Positions 6,456 through 14,329 of a DNA stretch of 14,329 nt are shown here, piece by piece; within the stretch, counting starts at the first letter, position 1; every line of letters starts with the position of its first letter. The notes below the pieces were generated by a model. The model saw nothing but the letters and a program-made list of their open reading frames with translations, had not been told where the DNA came from and did no database searches. The stretch covers positions 1-14,329 of the forward strand of contig VBCQ01000296.1 in assembly GCA_005882155.1 (NCBI GenBank). Reading direction: 5' to 3'. Made by a program: the position numbers and the translations under genes. Source of the stretch: Betaproteobacteria bacterium (GTDB lineage Bacteria; Pseudomonadota; Gammaproteobacteria; Burkholderiales; Burkholderiaceae_C).

Positions 6456-7079
6456 TCAGTGTCCGCCTGACACGGCACCCGCCTGGGTCGCCAGGCTCAC
6501 CAGCTCGAGCATCGAGCTCGCGTGGGTCTTGCGCTTGAGCGTCGCGCGGTACTCTTCGACCGTTTTGACGCTGATGTTCAGGCGCTGCGCGATCTGCTTG
6601 GTCTGCTGCCCGGCGACCAGCATGTCGAGCACTTCGCGCTCGCGCGGGGTCAGCACTTCGAAGCGGGCGCGCAGCGTCTCGTTGCGCCGCTCGGCTTCGC
6701 GCTGGCTGCGCGAGCGCTCGAGCGAACGCTGCACCCGATCGATCAGCTGCTGCTCTTGGAACGGCTTCTGCAGGAAGTCGACCGCGCCGCTGCGCATCGC
6801 TTCGACCGCCATCGGAATGTCGCCGTGCGCGGTCAGAAACAGAATCGGCAGCGACCACTGCATGTCGTGCAGCGTTTGCTGCAGCTCGGGGCCGCTCATG
6901 CCGGGCATGCGCACATCGAGCACCAGACACCCGGTCTGCCGGTTGTTTGGATCGTCCAGGAACGCGCGCGCGCTCGGGTAGGTGCGCACCTCGATCTTCA
7001 GGTCCTCGAGCATCAGGCGAACCAGGTCGCGAATGGCGGCGTTGTCGTCGACGACAGCGACGATGTTGCATAGCGGCAT
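6456..7079 (-). CDS. FixJ/NarL-type response regulator (receiver plus LuxR-type HTH)
   Basis: The 207-residue product is a full-length two-domain regulator. The receiver covers 1-120 (Asp11-Asp12, phospho-acceptor Asp55 in LVLDVRMPGMSG, Thr83, Lys105 in LQKPF). A short charged linker follows, then a LuxR/FixJ helix-turn-helix from about 140: LTPREREVLDMLVAGQQTKQ, then RLNISVKTVEEYRATLKRKT. Phosphorylation would be expected to promote dimerisation and DNA binding. The ATG at 7079 opens the receiver directly, with no clear ribosome binding site. The frame stays open far upstream only because of high GC. It is divergent from a hybrid histidine kinase with 111 bases between the two proposed starts, the usual layout for a cognate pair. 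Confidence 0.9.
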   Translation of the reverse strand: MPLCNIVAVVDDNAAIRDLVRLMLEDLKIEVRTYPSARAFLDDPNNRQTGCLVLDVRMPGMSGPELQQTLHDMQWSLPILFLTAHGDIPMAVEAMRSGAVDFLQKPFQEQQLIDRVQRSLERSRSQREAERRNETLRARFEVLTPREREVLDMLVAGQQTKQIAQRLNISVKTVEEYRATLKRKTHASSMLELVSLATQAGAVSGGH

Positions 7080-7144
7080 ACGAGGAATGGTAGTCCCAAA
7101 AATCGGCGGATACTGGCGTCGAATCGGGTGTTCTTCACGGGGGA

Positions 7145-7160
7145 ACGAGATGGGTCTCGT
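7145..7160. promoter_or_regulatory. Perfect inverted repeat between the divergent regulator and kinase genes
   Basis: ACGAGA and TCTCGT are perfect reverse complements separated by TGGG. The repeat sits in the 111-base divergent region, 31 bases before the preferred kinase start. It could be an operator half-site pair for the FixJ-type regulator or a hairpin in the kinase mRNA leader. If the kinase began at the GTG at 7128 instead, the repeat would lie inside coding sequence. Confidence 0.35.
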
Positions 7161-7190
7161 GAGCGCCAAGGACCCGGCGAAGGGCGGCAA

Positions 7191-9914
<2,724 letters not shown>

Positions 9915-9940
9915 GGGCCTGTTAACTCGACAATGCCGCC

Positions 9941-12214
9941 ATGGACAAAGCGGTGGGCAGAGAATCGAGCATGACTTCATCCATCGCCGCGCGGGCCACG
10001 ACGGTTCCGCAAAACATGCCGACGAACGAGGTCGTGCTGCAGGTCGGCGGCATGACTTGCGCGTCGTGCGTCGCGCGTGTCGAGAAGGCGCTTGTCAAGG
10101 TCCCCGGCGTGTCGTCGGCGTCGGTCAACCTCGCCACCGAACGGGCGACGGTTCGCGCGCTCGCGAGCGTGCCGGTGGCGATGCTTAAGACGGCGATCGA
10201 GAAGGCCGGCTACGCGGCACAGGAGGTGCACGAAGCGCAGCCGCCGCAGAGTGCGCCGCTGGCCGACTGGTGGCCGGTTGCGCTCAGCGCTGCGCTGACG
10301 GCGCCGCTGCTCGCGCCGATGCTGCTCGCGCTGGCCGGCATCGAGTGGATGCTCGATCCGCGCTTGCAATGGGCTCTCGCGACACCGGTGCAGTTCTGGC
10401 TCGGCTGGCGCTTCTATCGCGCGGGCTGGAAAGCGCTGGTCGCGGGCAGCGGCAACATGGACCTGCTGGTCGCGCTCGGCACGTCGGCGGCATACGGGCT
10501 GTCGGTGTACTTGCTCGTGCGGCACGGTGCGCATGGCATGCCGCACTTGTACTTCGAGGCGTCGGCGGCGGTGATCACGCTGGTGCTGCTCGGCAAGTGG
10601 CTCGAGGGGCGCGCCAAGCGCCAGACTACCGATGCGATCCGCGCGCTCAACGCGCTGCGCCCGGCCACCGCGCGGGTCGTGCGCGACGGCGCGGAGATCG
10701 ACATCGCAGTCGAGCGAGTCGCGCTCGGCGACATCGTTCGCGTGCGACCCGGCGAGCGCGTTGCCGTCGATGGTGAAGTGACCGAGGGGCGCAGCCATGT
10801 CGACGAGTCGCTCATCACCGGCGAGAGTCTGCCGGTCGCGAAGTCGGTCGGCGACCGCGTCACCGGCGGCGCGATCAACGCCGAAGGGACGCTCACGGTG
10901 AAGACGCTCGCGATCGGCGCCGAGACGACGCTCGCGCGCATCATCCGCATGGTCGAGTCGGCGCAAGCGGCGAAGGCGCCGATCCAGCGCATCGTCGATC
11001 GCGTCAGTGCGGTGTTTGTTCCGGTCGTGCTGGTCATCGCGCTCGTGACGCTGGCGGGCTGGCTGATCGCGACCGGCGATGCGGGGCAGGCGGTGATCAA
11101 CGCGGTCGCGGTGCTCGTCATCGCGTGCCCGTGCGCGCTCGGGCTGGCCACGCCGACGGCGATCATGGCGGGCACGGGAGTCGCGGCGCAGCACGGCATC
11201 CTGATCAAGGATGCGCAGGCACTCGAGCTCGCGCAGTCGGTGACGACGGTCGTGTTCGACAAGACCGGCACGCTGACCGAAGGCCGCCCGTCGCTCGTCG
11301 CCGTTCATGCCGCGCCGGGGCAGACGAGTGACGATGTGCTGCGCTGGTCGGCCGCGTTGCAAGCGAGCAGCGAGCATCCGTTGGCGCGTGCCGTCATCGA
11401 CAAGCTGCGCGCAGACGGGCTGACGCTGCCCGAGGCCCGCGACGCGAAAGCCTTGCCGGGCCGCGGCATTGAAGGCCATGTGCAAGGCCAACTCCTGGCG
11501 CTCGGCAGCAGCCGACTTGTGCGCGAACTCGGCGTCGGCACCGACGCATTGGCCGATGCAGCCCGCGATCTCGAAGCGCAGGGCCGGACGATCTCATGGC
11601 TGGCTCGAAACGACAGTGCCAAGCCCGAACTGCTCGGACTGCTCGCGTTCGGCGACACCGCGAAAGCCTCCGCACGCGAGGCCGTGGCGCGCTTGCAGTC
11701 ACTGGGCATCGAGACCGTGATGCTGACCGGCGACAACCGTGGCAGCGCCGAAGCGGTGGCGCGCGAGCTCGGCATCGGCGAATTTCGCGCCGAGGTGCTG
11801 CCGGCCGACAAGGCAGCCGTCGTGCAGGAGCTGCGGGCGGCCGGCAAGATCGTTGCGATGGTCGGCGACGGCATCAACGATGCCCCGGCGCTCGCCGCAG
11901 CGCATGTCGGCATCGCGATGGCGAGCGGAACCGACGTGGCGATGGAGACGGCCGGTATCACGCTGATGCGCGGCGATCCGCGCCTCGTCGCCGATTCGCT
12001 CGATGTCTCGCGGCGGACCTGCGCGACGATCAAGCGCGGCCTCTTCTGGGCCTTCGCCTACAACGTGATCGGCATCCCGCTCGCGGCGCTCGGCCTGCTG
12101 AGCCCCGTCATCGCGGGTGGCGCGATGGCGCTCAGCAGCGTCAGCGTCGTCGGCAATGCGCTGCTGCTGCGCCGCTGGCGCTCGGCAGACGGCAACGTGA
12201 AACCCTCCGCGTGA
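9941..12214 (+). CDS. copA: Cu+-exporting P1B-type ATPase CopA
   Basis: CopA uses ATP to export Cu+ from the cytoplasm across the inner membrane. The 757-residue product has one N-terminal heavy-metal domain with GMTCASC (Cys40 and Cys43), then transmembrane helices and the actuator TGES (293-296). The ion-binding CPC (396-398) precedes the phosphorylation motif DKTGTLTEG (Asp440), the HP motif (479-480) and GDGINDAP (642 onwards). Helix 7 has YNVIGIP (Tyr707, Asn708) and helix 8 MALSS (729-733). With CPC these form the P1B-1 signature for Cu+ rather than Zn2+ or Cd2+. The start may be the ATG at 9941 or at 9971; neither has a strong ribosome binding site, and 9941 is listed as the longer form. 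The TGA overlaps the cupredoxin start by four bases. No CueR-type operator was recognised upstream. Confidence 0.95.
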   Translation: MDKAVGRESSMTSSIAARATTVPQNMPTNEVVLQVGGMTCASCVARVEKALVKVPGVSSASVNLATERATVRALASVPVAMLKTAIEKAGYAAQEVHEAQPPQSAPLADWWPVALSAALTAPLLAPMLLALAGIEWMLDPRLQWALATPVQFWLGWRFYRAGWKALVAGSGNMDLLVALGTSAAYGLSVYLLVRHGAHGMPHLYFEASAAVITLVLLGKWLEGRAKRQTTDAIRALNALRPATARVVRDGAEIDIAVERVALGDIVRVRPGERVAVDGEVTEGRSHVDESLITGESLPVAKSVGDRVTGGAINAEGTLTVKTLAIGAETTLARIIRMVESAQAAKAPIQRIVDRVSAVFVPVVLVIALVTLAGWLIATGDAGQAVINAVAVLVIACPCALGLATPTAIMAGTGVAAQHGILIKDAQALELAQSVTTVVFDKTGTLTEGRPSLVAVHAAPGQTSDDVLRWSAALQASSEHPLARAVIDKLRADGLTLPEARDAKALPGRGIEGHVQGQLLALGSSRLVRELGVGTDALADAARDLEAQGRTISWLARNDSAKPELLGLLAFGDTAKASAREAVARLQSLGIETVMLTGDNRGSAEAVARELGIGEFRAEVLPADKAAVVQELRAAGKIVAMVGDGINDAPALAAAHVGIAMASGTDVAMETAGITLMRGDPRLVADSLDVSRRTCATIKRGLFWAFAYNVIGIPLAALGLLSPVIAGGAMALSSVSVVGNALLLRRWRSADGNVKPSA

Positions 12215-12711
12215 AGATGCAGCATGCGCTGCCGGCGCTCGCCATGGCCGCGGCCGTCGTCGCGAGCGGCGCGATGGCGCATGGCGACGAGCGTCACGCC
12301 GCCGCGCCGAAGAAGTTCGACGCGAGCAAGGTCAAAGAGACCGTGTTCGGCCGCGAAGGCGACCCGAAGAAGGTGAGCCGTACGATCCGCATCGACATGG
12401 CCGACACGATGCGCTTCACGCCGGCCGCCATCACGATCAAGCGCGGCCAGACCGTCAAGCTCATTGCGATGAACAAGGGGCGGCTGCTGCACGAGATGGT
12501 GCTCGGCACGCCCGAAGAGCTGAAAACGCACGCCGAGATGATGAAGAGATTCCCCGACATGGAGCACGAAGAAGCGCACATCACGCATGTGAAGCCGGGC
12601 AAGACCGGCGCGATCATCTGGCAGTTCACAAAAGCCGGCGAGTTCCAGTTCGCCTGCCTGGTTCCAGGTCACTTCGAAGCCGGCATGGTCGGCACCGTGA
12701 TCGTCAAATGA
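12211..12711 (+). CDS. CopI-like periplasmic cupredoxin (copper tolerance)
   Basis: This is a small secreted blue-copper-type protein of about 166 residues. Residues 1-23 form a signal peptide ending AMA, so the mature protein begins HGDERH, a possible N-terminal Cu2+ site. The cupredoxin domain runs from about 55 to the end. The ligands are visible as His94 (LLHEM) and the FACLVPGHFEAGM loop with Cys149, His154 and Met159, a type 1 copper set. A Met/His-rich loop near 111-130 (MMKRFPDMEHEEAHITH) may bind more copper. CopI of Rubrivivax gelatinosus is the nearest described relative I can name, where it protects the periplasm from copper beside CopA. The start is GTG 12211 (GTGA overlap with the copA stop) or ATG 12217, both in frame. 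The stop overlaps the next start as ATGA. Confidence 0.88.
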   Translation: MKMQHALPALAMAAAVVASGAMAHGDERHAAAPKKFDASKVKETVFGREGDPKKVSRTIRIDMADTMRFTPAAITIKRGQTVKLIAMNKGRLLHEMVLGTPEELKTHAEMMKRFPDMEHEEAHITHVKPGKTGAIIWQFTKAGEFQFACLVPGHFEAGMVGTVIVK

Positions 12712-12953
12712 ATTCAGCGGTGGTGCTCGAATCGGTGCTGACCTGCCCGCGCTGCGGCCACCCGAAGCAAGAGCACATGCGCGTTGATTCCTGCCAGTTC
12801 TTCTACGAATGCGAGAGCTGCAAAACGCTGTTGCGACCAAAGCCCGGCGACTGCTGCGTCTTCTGCTCGTACGGCTCGGTGAAGTGCCCGCCGGTTCAAG
12901 AGGCGAGCTCGAGTTGTCGTAGTGCCGCGCCAGGCTGCGCGAGACGCCGCTGA
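12708..12953 (+). CDS. GDCCVxC domain-containing small Cys-rich protein
   Basis: This 81-residue protein has eleven cysteines: a CPRC pair (13, 16), Cys29, a CESC pair (35, 38), the family motif GDCCVFCSYGSVKCPP (Cys49, 50, 53, 60), and two more (70, 77) in a C-terminal tail. It belongs to the GDCCVxC family, in which some members carry selenocysteine; here every such position is an ordinary Cys codon. The role is not established. The motif suggests thiol redox chemistry or metal binding, and the CxxC pairs suggest a zinc- or copper-binding fold. There is no signal peptide, so it should be cytoplasmic. The ATG overlaps the cupredoxin stop (ATGA), so it is the third gene of the copA operon and probably coupled in translation. 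The tail EASSSCRSAAPGCARRR after PPVQ looks like an extension beyond the family core. Confidence 0.82.
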   Translation: MNSAVVLESVLTCPRCGHPKQEHMRVDSCQFFYECESCKTLLRPKPGDCCVFCSYGSVKCPPVQEASSSCRSAAPGCARRR

Positions 12954-13048
12954 CGCCTGAGCTTGAAACCTTTGCGGCCACTGAAGCGAAGGTGTCTTGC
13001 GACAGTAGCTGTGGTCGTTGACACGAATTGTCCGTGCCGATGCCCGTA

Positions 13049-13360
13049 TCACACCACCCGCAGAATCTCCCAGCGCTGAGTTCCCGAGACGACGTGGGGC
13101 TCGAGGTCCTTGCTCCACTGCTTGTGCGCCTCGATGGTGGCGAGCTTCGTCCATGAGGCGTCGAGCTCGGCGAGGTTGCCGATCGTGATCTCGACCTCGA
13201 TCGACGACTCGAGCGCCCCGATCGATCCGGTGGTGAGGCGCAGCTGGTTCGCCTTCCATCCGATCTGCTCGCCGATGTCCCGGTTCCAAGCCTTCAGGGC
13301 GTCGATCACCGCTTGCTTGTGCCCGAAGCGGGCGTCCATGTGCCAACGCGCGATCATCAT
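13049..13360 (-). CDS. Small protein of unknown function, possible dimeric alpha/beta-barrel
   Basis: I do not recognise this 103-residue protein by name. It starts MMIARWHMDARFGHKQAVID and predicts as strand, helix, two strands (SSIEVEITIGNLAELDA), helix (HKQWSKDLEPHV), strand (RWEILRVV). Length and pattern resemble ferredoxin-like dimeric alpha/beta-barrel (ABM-like) proteins, which include haem-handling enzymes and many orphans; this is inference from the pattern only. There is no signal peptide, membrane segment or cysteine. AAGGAG at 13368-13373, 7 bases upstream, supports the ATG at 13360. It lies 24 bases downstream of the truncated haemoglobin gene on the same strand and is probably the last gene of that operon. 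It converges on the copper operon. Confidence 0.7.
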   Translation of the reverse strand: MMIARWHMDARFGHKQAVIDALKAWNRDIGEQIGWKANQLRLTTGSIGALESSIEVEITIGNLAELDASWTKLATIEAHKQWSKDLEPHVVSGTQRWEILRVV

Positions 13361-13384
13361 GATGCGTCTCCTTCAAAGATCGAC

Positions 13385-13900
13385 CTACAGGAATGCAGTC
13401 TTAGTGCTTTCCATTTCCGAGTTCAAGTCGTCCATCGACATGCTTTGCGGCTTCGTGACGATGTCGGCCTTGGTCGTGCCGACGATGTCGAACAGCTCCT
13501 TCTGCTCGGCCGCCGGTACCTTGTACTTGTCGAGCGATTTCTTGAATTCGCCGGCCATCACGCCCCACTCCTTCTCGGTGATGTTCAGGTGCGCGTGCGA
13601 GTCCTTCATCGGCAAGCCGGTGTACTTGCACGGCCCGCCTGTCGCCTGACAGACGAGCTGCGCGACCTGGAACTTCAGGTACGGCGCCGGCGAGTTCTTG
13701 CGGCCGGCGTTGATCGCCGGGTTCTTGTTGAGTGTCTTGTTCGTCACCAGCCGGTCGATGAAGTCATCGACGACGACGGTGATGCCCTTCAGACCGCCGA
13801 GGCGCTCGTACAGCGGCTTCGGCGGATCGCCGGCTTGCGCAGCGGCGCAGAAAAGCAACGGGACCGCAACGGCAATCAGGCGAAGGGTGGCGGATCTCAT
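13385..13900 (-). CDS. Secreted group I truncated haemoglobin
   Basis: Truncated globins bind O2 or NO through haem. The 171-residue product has a clear Sec signal peptide (residues 1-23, cleavage AAAQA before GDPP), so the globin should act in the periplasm, which is unusual for this family. The core starts PLYERLGGLKGITVVVDDF (29-47), continues through FQVAQLVCQATGGPC with Cys84 and Cys91, and has the F-helix segment MKDSHAHLNI, where His102 is the probable proximal haem ligand. EWGVMAGEFKKSLDKYKVPA and the ending are typical of group I. A tail of about 20 residues follows. The ATG at 13900 has GAGGAG 6 bases upstream, and the gap to the methyltransferase stop is 15 bases, so the genes are co-transcribed. 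Confidence 0.88.
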   Translation of the reverse strand: MRSATLRLIAVAVPLLFCAAAQAGDPPKPLYERLGGLKGITVVVDDFIDRLVTNKTLNKNPAINAGRKNSPAPYLKFQVAQLVCQATGGPCKYTGLPMKDSHAHLNITEKEWGVMAGEFKKSLDKYKVPAAEQKELFDIVGTTKADIVTKPQSMSMDDLNSEMESTKTAFL

Positions 13901-13915
13901 GCTTGTCTCCTCGGG

Positions 13916-14329
13916 TCAAATCTTGTCGGCGCGCAGCGAGACGCTCTTCACGCCGAACTTCTTGCTGGCGCCTTGTGCGTTCTCGGACACGAAGCGGTAC
14001 TGCTCGTTGGTCTGCTCGGAGACGATCGTCAGCCCGGCGTCTTCGATGGCCTGCTTGTAGGCGCGGTACTCCCACGCGCCGCCGATGCAGGCCGCCCACA
14101 GCGTGGTGTTGCAACTGATGTTCTCGGGCAGCACGACCTCGGTGACGATGTCGGCCAGCGCCAAGCGCCCGCCGGGGCGCAGCAAGCGCGCGACTTCCTT
14201 GAACACCGCGGGCTTGTCCACCGCGAGGTTGATTACGCCGTTGCTGATCACCGCGTCGAAGCTACCGTCTTCGAACGGCGCGGCGTCGATGTAGCCCTTG
14301 ACGAAGGTGACGTTGGCGAAGCCCGCGCG
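13916..14329 (-). CDS. ArsM-like class I SAM-dependent methyltransferase, C-terminal part only
   Basis: The frame runs open from the right edge to the TGA at 13916-13918, giving 137 residues; the 5' end with the SAM-binding glycine loop is outside the window. The visible part starts RAGFANVTFVKGYIDAAPFE and continues AVISNGVINLAVDKPAVFKE, then LLRPGGRLALADIV. This is the motif order of UbiE/ArsM-type methyltransferases. TTLWAACIGGAWEYRAYKQA matches the region of arsenite methyltransferases that holds an As(III)-binding Cys. However, SNG replaces the usual SNC, and no further Cys lies near the C-terminus, so arsenic methylation is uncertain and another small substrate is possible. It is the first visible gene of an operon with the truncated haemoglobin and the 103-residue protein. 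Confidence 0.75.
   Translation of the reverse strand, partial: RAGFANVTFVKGYIDAAPFEDGSFDAVISNGVINLAVDKPAVFKEVARLLRPGGRLALADIVTEVVLPENISCNTTLWAACIGGAWEYRAYKQAIEDAGLTIVSEQTNEQYRFVSENAQGASKKFGVKSVSLRADKI

Noticed and set aside
9977..11491. 504-codon minus-strand frame opposite copA
   Set aside because: Low-complexity Arg/Ala/His-rich translation with no domain. copA motifs on the plus strand explain the region fully.
11596..12210. Upstream extension of the cupredoxin frame inside copA
   Set aside because: Arg-rich out-of-frame translation of copA; the signal peptide begins only at 12211 or 12217.
12968..12993. ACCTTTGC/GCGAAGGT hairpin after the copper operon
   Set aside because: An 8-base stem with one wobble pair, in a suitable place for a terminator, but with no T-rich tail; too weak to annotate.

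Overview
The window is GC-rich, densely coded DNA with the codon bias and gene families of a betaproteobacterium, most likely of the order Burkholderiales. This placement is an inference from the style of the tol-pal, CheY, copper-efflux and globin proteins, not from a marker gene. No insertion sequence, phage gene or CRISPR array is visible. No stretch over 300 bases lacks a gene; the longest is 3914-4161, which holds a tRNA terminator and the leader of a nuclease gene.

Layout. (1) 1-2925, plus strand: the 3' end of a family 2 glycosyltransferase, then tolB, pal and cpoB, the periplasmic half of the Tol-Pal envelope system. (2) 2945-3953: tcdA, which makes cyclic t6A at tRNA position 37, followed directly by two tRNA-Lys genes (UUU and CUU anticodons), which are predicted substrates of that pathway, and an intrinsic terminator. 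(3) 4162-5112: a SNase-like nuclease without a signal peptide and with a long internal insertion. (4) 5130-7079, minus strand: a stand-alone CheY, an unrecognised membrane/coiled-coil protein whose stop codon overlaps the cheY ribosome binding site, and a FixJ/NarL-type response regulator. (5) 7191-9914, plus strand: a large membrane hybrid histidine kinase (two membrane segments, HAMP, PAS, HisKA, HATPase, receiver) divergent from the FixJ-type regulator. (6) 9941-12953, plus strand: a copper module of CopA Cu+ ATPase, CopI-like periplasmic cupredoxin and a GDCCVxC cysteine-rich small protein, chained by 4-base stop/start overlaps. (7) 13049-14329, minus strand: a small protein of unknown function, a secreted group I truncated haemoglobin, and the 3' part of an ArsM-like SAM methyltransferase that runs off the window.

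How the parts may work together. Tol-Pal maintains the outer membrane. TcdA and the tRNA-Lys genes form a decoding-fidelity neighbourhood. The divergent kinase/regulator pair and the CheY pair are signalling modules whose stimuli cannot be read from sequence. The copper module would move Cu+ out of the cytoplasm (CopA) and bind it in the periplasm (CopI-like), with the GDCCVxC protein as a tightly coupled partner of unknown role. The methyltransferase-globin-small protein operon is the least explained cluster. It and the copper/GDCCVxC operon are the best places to look for undescribed biology.
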